Under the pieces are notes generated by a model. The model searched no databases, had not been told where the DNA came from, and saw only the letters and a list, made by a program, of their open reading frames with translations. Shown piece after piece: positions 1 to 12,041 of a stretch of DNA of 64,000 bases. Position 1 is the stretch's first letter, and every line of letters begins with the position of its first letter. The DNA is from Castor canadensis (lineage: Eukaryota > Chordata > Mammalia > Rodentia > Castoridae), in NCBI RefSeq assembly GCF_047511655.1, contig NC_133397.1, positions 17,633,501 through 17,697,500 of the forward strand, written 5' to 3'. The translations under genes were made by a program, and so were the position numbers.

Positions 1-3000
1 CTGCAGTGTGCTCCCCATCCTAGGATTCTACCTGCAACTTTGGGAGACTCCAAGCCCCTTTACCCTGACACCCTCCTGCCAGGTGGACTGGGGGAGATGC
101 AGGATATGTCTGGAGAGCTTAGCCCTCCAGACTCAGAGTCTCCCAGAGTCAAAGAGAGGGAGCTCATCTGGGTTTGCACACCCTGAATAATTTTAAGCTT
201 GGTTTTCTGTCCGTGGGCATCTGGGGAAGCTGGTGGCTAGTTCGTGCCCAGTGGGCAAGGGGCTCCTTCCTTCTGCCCCCGAGCATACCTGAGGCAAACA
301 TAGCCCCCACCTTCCCAGTGGTGGTGGCGGTGGGGAGGAAGGGTGGTTGGATTCTCAGGGGTCTACAAGTCTTGAAAATGCACCTCTCCTGGGGCTATTT
401 CATATTCTCACCTCCAGCTTTGTATTCAGTTCAGAACTGCTCACATTAGACTTTCACACTTAATTCAACAGCCATAGAAAATATGCTCTTTTTACTTTTT
501 TCATCTTTTGGACCTAAGATCACGTTGGTGCCAATTTCCTTTTAAAATAATTCATTACCTGTAGGCCACTGGTGTGAAATCCCAGCGGTAGCCCCCACTG
601 ACCCTCCCTCCATAATTCCACAGCCTCCCCTTGCTCACCCTCCCCTTGGGGGTCCTTGGCCTCTGTGTTTATACACTAATGTTTTTTCTCACACATTCAT
701 TGTGCGGCTTTCCTTAATTTGGTGTCCTGCTGGGCACCAGTAGGGGACCACTCAGACATTATGTCAGTGATCTCAAAATTGAACCCCAGGGCTTTCTTCT
801 GCCAGTGGCCTGAGCAGATGTGTGGCACACTTTATTAACTCAAGTACCCACGAGTTGAAAATTTCATTAGTTTGAGGGGAGGGCTAAGTCCCATCAAGAG
901 ACCTGGTCCGGACAGATTCTTTGTGTCAACCTGACCCCTAGCAAAACGGATTATTGTTCTAAGTGAGACAAGTGACCTAATGTTCTGCCTATTATGCACA
1001 CATGGTCTGTAACCTTTTAAAATACGAGTGTGGGAAAACAGCAGAATCTGCCACATCCCTGAGTGCACATTCCAGACAGGTGGCAGTCAGCCTCTTAGCA
1101 ACGCCACAAGGAGCCTGGAATTATCCAGGGGCCATGGTGGTTCCCTTAGGCCAGGTATGGGGTGAGGTCAGGACACCACCTGCCAAGGAGGATAAGGCCC
1201 AAGAAGACTGAGTTCAGCCTCCTTTGCCACCCTGTGACAGGCCAAGGGACAGCCTGAGTCTGGCAGTGAGCTGGGACAAGCGTGGGAGCAGTGCACTTTT
1301 CATGCCTCATCAACATGGTCTTCAGCAGGACTGGAAGATAGATAAGAAAATTTGGCTGGTTTTTTGTGCAGAGAGAATATTGATGGTGAGCCTCATGTAC
1401 ATCCTTGCTGAGAACATCTGCTCACCTGGGTCTCCTCCCATCTCCCTTGCTCTCAATGACCTTGTGTTCACCTGTTAGGCACACATGGTCCATAACCTTT
1501 TGAAATGAGTGTGGGAGAAGCGTACTTTATACTGCATCTCTGACCACCAATTCCTGATGAGGGCAGCCTGGCTCTGTGGGAAAAGGAAGACTTGCTCAGG
1601 TGACTTCAGAATCTGTAGAAGGCTCTCTAGCAAGTCCCTGAAGCCTGAGTCTGTGGAAGAGGTAAAGGAGCCCCGCTGTGGTCCAGGTGTGTGAAAAGGG
1701 TAGGGATGGGAAGGAGGTGGGATGATGGGGAGGTAAACTCTACATGTTGAGGATGGATAGAGGAGGGTGGCAGTTCTATCTGTGGGCCTTGGGAAGGTTC
1801 CTAGGGAAGGGTGGGAGCAAGGCTGGAACAGGCCTGAGGAATGGAGTGAGGAGGTATGTTGAGGATGAATGGGGCAAAGTGTGGGTCTTGAGTAGAGTTT
1901 TGGGGAATGTTAAGGGATGTCTGTGGTTGTCCACAACACACTTGCTTTGAATGGTGTTTGGCACTCAGACACAGGGTGGTCCCCAGACTGAGAAAGAATT
2001 CCACTAGAGAACATTCAAGCAATGTCTCTGATAGTGCCTTGGTCTCTAGTGGGGCCTGTGGTGGAGATCCAGCTTTTGACACACTCAGCTTTTACAGAGT
2101 AAATATAAAGGCTGAAGACTTCTGCATGCAGTCCCAGGGCTTGGGCTCAGCTCTCCCAGAGTCTCAGTGACCTGGCCTCCTGGGGAGCTGAGGGTAGAGC
2201 TGTACTGGCCCCTACCTTCTGACAGACACAAAGCAGAGCTGGTTGTAAAAACTTAATTAAATGAAATATTTTAACAAGAAATTCCAAGAACAGAATGCCC
2301 TGCTCATAAGCAAGCCATCACGAAAATAAAAGCTGACAGGAAGCGTGTGTTCTGTCCAGCAAGAGAAAGTTTCTGCAAGAAACAAGATAGCGCTAAGAAC
2401 TGGCCTGGGTTAGACAAGTGCAGAGCCCTGCAGGGGTGTGGCTAGGGAAAGCTTGCACTCCTGACCATAATTTGTGCACTCAAACCTTTCCTTAGCACCA
2501 ACCATGTGACAGGCAGTGTGTGAGGCTCTGGGTGTACAAAGCTGTCAAGTTCACCCGGTGCTCTGCATGAAGCATGGGTCAAAACATAAGGATGTGAAAG
2601 GTCAGGGAGGGTGACCTTTCAAATGATGGGAGTGGAACTTTGACCACCCCCAGGACCCCAGACCCCTAAGTGCAGGCTCTTTTATAACCTGACCTTCTCT
2701 TTCCACCACAGCTCAAGAGGAGCTGAAGGAGTCACCTGACAACACCTGTAGTTTTGCGAAATTGTAGTTCACTCTAAGCAGGGCCACCTCCAGGACTGGA
2801 CTGTGCTATCTCACCTGCATGGGTATATGGTGGGCAACCAAATCCTGCCCTCATAGCCGAGAGTGGGCTGGAGCCCTTGCTCCACACTGAAGCTTGAAGA
2901 TCAGCATGTGCAGCTCACCTCGGGATCCAGACCAGTCCTACTGAGGTACCAGGTCCTGGTACCTTGCCTGGTATAGGCACAGACCTGTGGGAGAACAGGG

Positions 3001-6000
3001 GTGATTAACCATGGGTCAGTCAAAGATGAGATAACTCAGGAGAGGGTGGAAAGATCTAAGAAGGCTTCCTAGAGGAGGTGGGACTTGAGAGGGGAGGCAG
3101 CCCTTGGCAGGAGGAAGGGAATAAGGAGAGTCTGACAGTGGGTGGCAAGTGTGAAGTGTCACTAAGGGGGAGAAGGAGCCTGCCCTTCAGGAGAGAGTAG
3201 AACCTGGCTCAGGAACTGAATCCCATGGAAATGCTATCCTCTACACATGTCAGCCATGAGGGGACAAGGGAAATATCACCTGCTTTCCTGTTGGATTGGG
3301 ACCTGTGTGCACCGTACACACAGAGTAACTTGCTGATTTCTCTTGACTGATTATTTCCTGGGCCAGCAGAAATTTCTGTAACAGCACAGTCAAGTTCCTT
3401 TTGCCTCTCAGTGTATTTGTTGTATACTGTCTTCCATGGCCTCAGTAAACCTGACTTGGTACCAACCAGATTTAACAAAACTCCTGAAATCGGCAAAGAC
3501 AATTCATTTTAGGAGGAATAAGAGGAGACTTTGCTTTATAAGACTATTTCACATCAGATTCTCTTATATTGTAAATTTCAAATATTATTTGATTTTTGCA
3601 AGTGAATGCCTGGGTTTTCCAGAACCTAGCAATTGTGAAGTAAATCAGAGCTGTGATTGGCTTAGAAATCACCTTATAATGTGAGTGACTCTATTTTGGC
3701 AGCAGAAGAATTGCCTGCAAATTCTACCCCTGAAGAACTTCCACTGCCCTCCAGACACCTGCTTTCTTCCTTTAGGCACAAAGAGGGAGTAAACAGAGAA
3801 TGTTCTATCATGGATGGAAATCTATAAGGCCTCTTGCCTTCTGGAGATCTACAGATTTTACTAACTTTCCCCAGTGGGAGGTTCTATCTTCAGCTCTTGG
3901 GAGAAGGCCTCTCTTTACCTATCCACCTTATCCTAGGACAATTGCTTAAAATTTTTTTGTTAAATAGATTGTTTTAAAAACACGGTAGGATGAATCATTT
4001 CCTTGTTTTATCTGTTAAAGGAGGGGAAATCCAAAAGCTGGTCACATTTGGAGCCAGTTATTTAAAGGGATGGCAAAATGTTTTCTAGTTCAAAGACTGT
4101 TTACTTTTTCTTAAAGTGGTACAATGGGGTTGTGGGATATAGAATGTGAGGCTCCACCATCTCCAAATATAGTTCATATGAGACTTTTTAGCCACAGAAG
4201 AGTGCAAATAATTCCAGGATGATGGACTTCCTCTCCTTGGTGGGGAATATATGTTCTACAGTCTGGAGATTGGGGCAAATTGAAGGTGGATGGAAGTTCG
4301 TGATGTCTAGGGAACCACTCAAATATATGTGGGTTAGGGCTCAACAGGTTCATTCAGATGTTGAAAAGGATGAAAACCTTGATGACTGGAGAACTCGGCT
4401 GGTCCACAGAACCAGTGCATGGTGAAAGTGATTTTTATATTTGTATTTCTCTGTGTATTAAATTTGCTTAAAGTACTATGGTCAAATTCAATTCCCATGC
4501 TGTTAGCACCTTTGAAGACAATAAGAATGGGGACCTGGAGAAGAATGGTAACTTGCCCAAAGTCATACAGTCCAACACCTCACCAGCAGATGGGGCCAGG
4601 ATGCAGGCCTCCTGACATGTGAAAGAGCTCTCCTGAGTAAGGACCCTACGAGCAGAATGGAGAGGTCCTGGGAGGCCTGTTTCCCTGGAGAGTTCCCAAG
4701 ACTCAGGGTCCCCATGGGGAGCCTGGAGAAGCTGGGAAGGAGAGGGGACTTAGGGGTTAGTGAATCATATATTTGGATTATTCTCTGCTTTCAGTGTTAT
4801 TGGGAGTTAGGGCTGTAGGTGTATAACATTGAGCACGGTGGTTTTGCATCCCCTACTCCAGTCACCCTTACTTCACATCTGTACCTGTACCTGTAAATGG
4901 GGAGGAATGGTGCAAGGAAGGAACAGGGAACATGTAGTCTTTCATGGCAGCAAGGACCAGAAGGTAGGAAGAAGGTGGCCAAAGGCACTCAGTCAGTGAA
5001 GAGGGTCTACCATTATCAGCTACCATGTTGTTAAGACCTCTGACTAACTGATCTAAGATTTTGGAGAAAGGAAGTACAGTGAGATAAGCCATTAAAAATG
5101 GACCCAGTGAACTGGCCCAATTCTATAAAACTATAATACACACCCAGGCATTGTCCTGGGACAAAGGAACTAGGTGGTAGAGGCCAGCTGGGAGCTAGGA
5201 AAGCAGCAGGCAGGCAGGCGGGGCTGGGATGGGAACATAGGAAGACAGGGCTTGTGGAGACAGAGTCAGGTTTAGGGCCTTGAGCAGATGTAGAGGAAAG
5301 AACAGAGACATGTTACTGCCCCACCACCTTGAGCAGCTGTGGCCAGCTCAGCTTCCTGGGAGGACAGGGAGAATCTCTCTCCCAGGGAATGAAGTTGTCC
5401 TTGTGGAACTCCAGCCTTCTTCCTCCCCTACAAACCCTTCCATGAGACAAAACGTCTAGCAGTAGTGCTCTCATGGGAATGGTTAGTTCTTCAGTGGACA
5501 GACAGCACACGCCAGCGCTGGACATGTCTCATATATGGCCATTGAAAGGAATGACTTTTTCAACAAACTCAGGGAACATCCAACAGGGAACCATTTCACT
5601 ACCCAGTTTCAGGTGAAGCACAGAAGAAAACCCGACAAGGCTCTTTGAAGAAGCCCTTGGAACGAGCTGGTTGATTTCAGAGTTGATCTGGGCAGCAACA
5701 TGGGCTAAAGAAGACATGAGTGTAGCATATGGTCCTTTGTGATCAGAGGGAATCTGGAGGACTGAGACATGCTTTCTCATGGGCCTTGTAAGATGTTTCT
5801 AGAGAGACTAAAAAGAACTAGTTGTGGAGTTAGAGAAGTGTAGATAGTACAGGAGGATGTAGACTCATTGAGTAAGTTACTGAGGGTCAGAAGTCGGAAG
5901 TGAATTTCCCAGGGCTCCATAGCTATTATGCAGCAACTTGGAAGTCACAACCAGATCTCACCCTCAAGTGCGGTCCACTCCCTCCTGCCGCTCTGTCTTA

Positions 6001-6831
6001 GAGATCCCAGGATCCCTGTGAGTCCTCATTGAGGCCCCACTAGGCAAAGGGTCGTCTCCAGCCTCTCACAGCAGGGCCTTGCTCATTTCTCTGTCCTAAA
6101 AGCTTAGGACAATGCATTGGGGCTTAATAAATGCTACCAAAGAAATGAAATAATTTTCTCTTGAAAAGGGGGGTTTATCTATCTAAAAATCCTAGGTGCC
6201 ATGAAAAGGGCAGTACGAAATCATTTAACTGTTAAATATATACTGGATACTTAAAGACTTTTCTTTTCTCTCTTTTGTTTTAATTAATTAATTAGTTGAT
6301 ACAGTTTAGTTGGCAGCACAACAAACACTCCCATATTCATGTCCGATGTGAGGTGGCAATCAACATTGACACGCACCAAGCGTTCCAGCCATCCTTTCCC
6401 TGCCTCTCCCACCATCCACAACCCATCCTGAACACAGGTAGGGAAGAGATTATCATTTGTTTGCTTTAAAACTATAATCCTAAAAAACATTTTTAGTTTG
6501 AATTGATTTTTTTTTCTTTTATTCCTATGTGCGTACAATGTTTGGGTCATTTCTTGAGTTGATTTTAACTTTATTCAAAGGATATCACACTGCACTTACT
6601 CTTATGAGATTTGCCTTTTTACTCCATATTATATTGCTAAGACTCCTCTGTTTTGTGTGTGATTGTAATTGCATGTCACTCATTTTGACTTCTGTCAATA
6701 TAATATGAGCGATTTATCTGTGTTATGTGTGCCAGGCTCAATACATCTTATTTCATTTACTCTTTATCACAACTTTATAACACAGCAGAGGGAGTCACTT
6801 TCTACTTCTGCTCAGAGTGGCTCAATCTATT
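1..6831. other. Intergenic DNA downstream of APOB, no gene seen
   Basis: Only short, unconnected open frames on both strands, none with recognisable protein similarity. Contents: a pair of similar segments near 985-1040 and 1472-1525, a probable MIR remnant near 4500-4625, otherwise ordinary unique-looking sequence. Confidence 0.7.
4500..4625 (-). repeat. Probable MIR remnant
   Basis: Reads like the MIR core in antisense: GGTAACTTGCCCAAAGTCAT followed by a stretch like the accession-number-free MIR body (GATGGGGCCAGGATGCAGGC). Ends approximate. Confidence 0.5.
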
Positions 6832-7042
6832 CTTTTTTTTTTTTTTGATGAGATTGGGGTTTGAACTCAGGGCTTTGTGCTTACAAAGAAGGCACTACTG
6901 TTTGAGCCAAACATCCAGTCCATTTTTGCTCTGGTTATCTTGGAGATGGTGTCTTGAGAACTATTTGCCCAGGCTGGCCTCGAACCACTATCAGCCTCCC
7001 AAGTAGCTAAGATTATGCTTGTGAGCCATCGCACTCTGCTCA
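6832..7042 (-). repeat. Composite ID-like/B1-like SINE, antisense
   Basis: Poly-T start, then GGGTTTGAACTCAGGGCTT (tRNA-derived B-box half) joined to GGCTGGCCTCGAACC and TCAGCCTCCCAAGTAGCTA (7SL/B1-like half). Same family as the composites at 45252 and 63414, opposite orientation. Confidence 0.85.
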
Positions 7043-8776
7043 ACCTATTCTTTCATAATCTCCATTTTAAGGATGTACCTAATGTTAAAAAAAAATCAAT
7101 TCATTCTTTTGAGGTTACATAATTTATGAGCAGTGAAGGTCGAATTTGACCCTGTCTTTTTGAGAGGATGGAGGCACTGGCCTCCCAGGTCTTTCTTGCC
7201 TCTGTTCAGCAGAGTTATAGGGCAGCACTTTGCCCTTTTTTCATGATCTTCTATTGATCTTTCCATGATTCGCCAATGGATCGTGCAAGGATAGTAACAT
7301 CCTAGTGTCCCTAGCTCTGATCCAGACCTCATTCAAAGGCCTTGGGTCTTTTGGAGCTTTTCTGGGATCCATGACTTTATATGGATCTTGGTGTCAACCT
7401 GGATGGACTCACTTTTGTAACAGAAGAGATGAAGCAGAGAGGCCCCTTGGGGAGCTGGGGATGCTGGAGAAGCAGGGCCATTCATAGGCTTCCCTTCCCT
7501 GAGGCCACTGCCTGGTTTAACTTCCAAACCATGGAAGCCTCTGCTCAGTGTGGTTTGGTGTTCCTGCTGCATGTTGACAGCCTAAGCTACAGCTTACAAA
7601 CAAGAATAGAGAATGCAGGTCTGCAGGTCAGGAACCAAGTTACCTCCACGGCTCAAGTCATCCTTCTCACCCCAAGACTGGGCCTCGGTAGTGTTAATCC
7701 AGGGGAAAAATGGACATAGGGCAGAAGTTAGTGCCTATTACCCTGGACATCACTGACCTGAAGCATGCCTCAGTCCTGGGAGGCAGGAGCCAGTTTGGAG
7801 GACAGGAAGAGGAAGGCCTTCTCCTCCAGGAGACATGTGTACCTGCTCCACCAGCATTTATGAGGCACTGGAATGCTATTTGTTGGTGACCACACAGCTA
7901 TCCCACCAACAAATCGAGCACTCTTGAAGGAGTTGTAGTGACCTCTTAATGTGAAACAGTATACAAGGAGATGAGTTAAGAGGAAGGGTCTGTTTCTGCA
8001 CATTTATCTCTGGTTATTAGACACTTTTAGAGAGAACATCTGTTTGTCCACTCTGGATCCCACATTGCAGGCCCCATTTGAGGGCCATTTTGGCTCCTTC
8101 TCTGACTGAATGGGGACTAAGCCATAAATCAGAGCCAGATGGGGGACCTGGAATGGAAAACCCAAGGGGACTTTGACTCTTTCACTAAAAGGGAGAAATT
8201 GAGTTCTTTAACTGACCCCAAACTGACCATTTTCTTCTGAAAAGCTAAAGAAAATGGATATAGCTCTAAAGGCAACTGGACCTATTTATTCATTATAAGG
8301 TTTATCCTGGGGACAGTGCCACTAGTCTAGGTGGAACTTAGGACTCAAACCAAAGCGGAACGTTTGATTATGCTTCCAAAGATCTAGGGACCTGGGCTGA
8401 GCTCCATTGTTTGATTTTTCCCTTGGCTTTAAACTTTGGATATTTGTTTTATAGGAGGAATATCTGTGTTTATAGCAGAACTTTCCACGTCACTTCAAAC
8501 TATGTTCTTAAGAGATGCACATGTTAACTCACTCTCAGGACAACAAGCCAATTAATTGTACAAGAGGAAAACTCTTTGTTTTCTTGTTAAATTTCTAAAG
8601 ATGCACAAAATTAATATAATAATTGGTTAAATTTTTTTTTGGATATTATTTCTGTAGCCCACAGCTTGAATTTCCCTTCTAGATGTTTTCCACTTGGCAC
8701 CCCACTTCAAGTTGAAACTTACATATGATCCCATAGTCTCAATTCTAGGTGATATTTTGAAGTCTGCTTTTCTCAT
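7043..8776. other. Intergenic, nothing recognised
   Basis: No gene, RNA gene or clear repeat recognised. The short frames here on both strands overlap each other and show no family features. Confidence 0.6.
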
Positions 8777-9108
8777 TGCTATAGTTTTAAATGTTCATAT
8801 CTTGGAAGCTTAATTTTCAAAGCAACAGTATGAAGAGATAAGGTCTTTAAGAGGTGACTAGATCATAAGGGCACTGACCTTATGCACGGGGATTAAGGCT
8901 GTTATCAAGGGAGTGGATTGATTATGAAAGGGGGGAGTTCCACCTGATTTCCTTTTTTGTCCCCAGCTTGCTTGCCCTTCTGCCATGTTACAACAAGCAC
9001 AAAAGCCCTTGCCAGACACTAGTGCCATATCTTAGACTAGTCAGCTTCCAGAACTATGACAAATGAATTTCTTTTTTTTTTTTATAAATTACCCAGTCCA
9101 TGGCATCA
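8777..9108 (+). mobile_element. MaLR/MST-type solitary LTR remnant
   Basis: Starts TGCTATAGTTTTAAATGTTC and contains TTTAAGAGGTGACTAGATCA, TATCAAGGGAGTGG and TTCCAGAACTATGA, ending near ATAAATTACCCAGTC, all hallmarks of MST-type ERVL-MaLR LTRs. No coding part of the element is present. Confidence 0.75.
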
Positions 9109-9439
9109 GAAAACTGATGAAGACATTCATTCTTCTTCCTGTTCTGCATACCTCTCATGAACCCCTCCAGTTCCTGGCTCCAGTGACTTACCATGGCAGC
9201 TCCATTTCTAATGGCTTTTGTACTCATCCTTTGTGTTCTAAATAAATAGCTTCTTGATCCTGTCAATTCTGCCTTCATAATGCTGCTCTTATCCTCCCTT
9301 TACTCACCATTGCTAACATCCATGACTTGAATGAATTGCTCATCAAGTCTGAGTCTACTTTTTACTTGGACCCAGGCACAGTCTCATATCCAGACTCATT
9401 TCATTACAATTCATTATGAATATGTGGCCGTATTGTTTT

Positions 9440-9945
9440 CCATAAGTCATAACTCATGTCCCCCTCCTGCTCAAAACCTTTCATTGGATACCTTTCTTCT
9501 AAAAAGAGAGTACCACCTTTCACTCCAACATCCAAGCTCTCTGCAATGTTGCTAAACCGGCCTGTCCAATTGTATCTCCCTTTAGCATTTCCTATTCTCT
9601 AGCCGAGCTAGACAATCCAGCATTCTTGAAATACACTCATCTATATTTCTTTGTTCAAGTTTCTTCTCTTCCTGATCTGCCCTTTATCCTTTATCTGCTT
9701 ATCAAAGTCTATATATCATCAAGATTTGTTTCAACCTTTTCCTGAACAACTTTCTTCTCCACAGTATTTTTCTATTTATAACCATTTCAGTATTTTCTTC
9801 ATATCCATTATAAGACAACACATCTCACCTTTGGTAGACAGACACACAGCTAGACACCCAGGAGCTGTGTCTTACTGGTATTCCTCACTTGTGTAAAGTC
9901 TTTGCACAGTGCTCAGTACAGAAGGCTTTTAGTGAATATTCTTTG
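9440..9945 (+). repeat. Probable L2 LINE 3' fragment
   Basis: CTCAAAACCTTTCATTGGAT and later CTGTGTCTTACTGGTATTCC, CACAGTGCTCAGTACAGAAG are characteristic of decayed L2 3' ends. Boundaries approximate. Confidence 0.55.
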
Positions 9946-11764
9946 AACTGGATGGTGCTCTCCACCTCCTTTCTCTCTCCTTGCCATAAGCTTACTTAAA
10001 CAATTGCTCAATAATAATACTTTGTTTCTACATGACCTTAAAAATTACAATTTTTTTTCACATCTTTTATTTCAACACAAACAGTCCTGTGAGGCAGGAC
10101 GTCACTGTTTAATAGGTGAAGCTCATAGAAGGGAAATAATTTGCCCACACTACAAGAAAAAAAAGGAATTCATCCATCAATTGAATGCAGAGAAGTATTC
10201 TGTTATACACAGAAGATTAAAGAAGGAAGCAAGCAAAGTCGACACCCACCCAAAGATTTCTTCTTCCAACTTTATTCAGTATGGTGGAGACATTCAAGAC
10301 TGTCATGGGCACTTTTTACAAGGGATAACAGTCAGGGAGTTGGGCAAGAGGCACTGTGTGATCTATTGTAGGTTTATTTTGAATTTGTGACTATTTTCTC
10401 CTAATTTCAGCTCCAGATGTAGATATCAGCTCATGAGGATACCACAACTCCAGAGGATACCACAATTCCAGGCCTCTTTTCAATGTGAAGACTCAGTAGA
10501 TTTTTGTTGCTTTTAGGTCATTAGGGAAATTCTTGTTAAACTAAGCCTGGAACCACTCATATGTTTCCCTAGGGTCTGGATGTAATCCTCCTCCTTCACC
10601 TTAGGACTGACCCCTTCATTTACCCATCCATCCATCCATCATCCAACAGACATTCCTTGAGTACCAGGTCCAAAAACTACCATCCATTCCATCTTCCTGG
10701 ACTCTTTTTGAGTCCTCAGTTCCAGAAAGAAGAATCCTACTAAGGTGCTGATAGGGTATGTGTTTCCTTTTCCACATAATGTTTGTGCATTTTACCAGTG
10801 GGATTCATCAAGAGACTATAAAGGTTTTATGGGGAAAATGGTGAAGTTGAAGATACTTTTCAGATATAAATGGGTTTTTTCAAAGAGACCTTATGTGGGA
10901 CTTGGGGGCCAGTAACTTCTAATTTCTTATTTCCCATTGGTCAGACTCTTCTTTTGTTATTCAAGCCATTGAAATGAATGTGCCATTTGATAACTATTCT
11001 CCCCAAGAACTTTAATGAAAGCTGTGTCACAAGGCTCTTTTAAATTTTCTCTTACAAGAGATCATTTTGGAGGCTCTGACTCAAATTGCTGATGTTTAAA
11101 ATTAGAGTTTGAACGGAGTATGTAAGGCAGGAGAAACCCTTGGTTGTTGATTATACTTGCAATTATTAGATACTGCATTTGGAGTTATTAGATATTGCAT
11201 TTGGAAAACAAAAAGTTCGGGAATATAAATGCATGCACAGATGCAGAAATGGTCGGAATCCATCCCCATCTCTCCTTTTCTGTTCATATTTCCTTTACCT
11301 TGAATGGATCCTGGCTGAGCTGCAGGGAGAATTTTTGGGTCCTTATTGCCATGAAGTCCTTGGGGATGGAAGTCCCTAGCCATCCCTTCTCTAATACCAG
11401 CAAGCAGAGTGAAATAAAAGGCCTCTGGCTTATCTCAAAGCCCAACAGAGAGCTTTGCCTGGAAAAGAGATGAGTTGGTGAGGAAGACTGTATGGCACAT
11501 GCAGATATGTGAGATGCTCCTTGGGATTACATTGTTTGGAAATTTTGTGAGTACTTTTCCCTCCCCACTTGGCAAATACAGTTCATGAGAACAGTTGCCT
11601 CTTTTGTAGGTGGTGAAATATTTTGTCTCTCTAACTTCTCCCTTTCCCCTTTATTCTATCACTTAAATAACAGGTTATGCTCTTCTAGAGTTTTTAAATG
11701 CTAGAACAATGAATTGATAACCTCACTCCATAATCTTTTAATACAAATGAGCCATATTAAGTGA
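9946..11764. other. Intergenic sequence just below APOB, no gene seen
   Basis: Contains a small CATC microsatellite at about 10622-10645. No AT-rich minisatellite like the one that follows the human APOB poly(A) site is visible. Confidence 0.65.
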
Positions 11765-12041
11765 CATAATACACAATAAAGAATGCATTTATTTGTTTTC
11801 CTCTCTTCACAAGTTTAGCAAAATAACTCAGATCCTGATTTTCTTTAACTTGCCAAAAAATGTCTCAGAGTTCAGAGACCTTCAGGGCTCACATGCCAGT
11901 TTCAGTGCAGGTTCCGTTCACATGTACTTCTTGTAGTGCTGCCTGCTGAATGAATAGTTTTAGCCATAGTTTGGAGACTACCCCTGCACTATGTGAAAGT
12001 TTAATTGGAACAGTTTAATAAATGAGGATTGCTTTTAAAAA
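11765..12041 (-). other. APOB: APOB 3' untranslated region
   Basis: From below the TAA to the inferred cleavage point. Stretches match the human 3' UTR closely, for example AAGTTAAAGAAAATCAGGAT and TTCTTTATTGTGTAT near the end. The end is placed by that similarity and the poly(A) signal. Confidence 0.85.
11788..11793 (-). terminator. APOB: APOB polyadenylation signal
   Basis: AATAAA on the minus strand, about 250 nt below the stop codon and about 23 nt before the inferred mRNA end, in the same context as human (ACAAATAAATG). Confidence 0.9.

Noticed and set aside
10004-10390. 128-codon open frame downstream of APOB
   Set aside because: No similarity to a known family, no splice or promoter context, and a second overlapping frame is equally open; likely chance.
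10620-10650. CATC repeats as a CRISPR-like array
   Set aside because: Short simple repeat without spacers in a mammalian genome.
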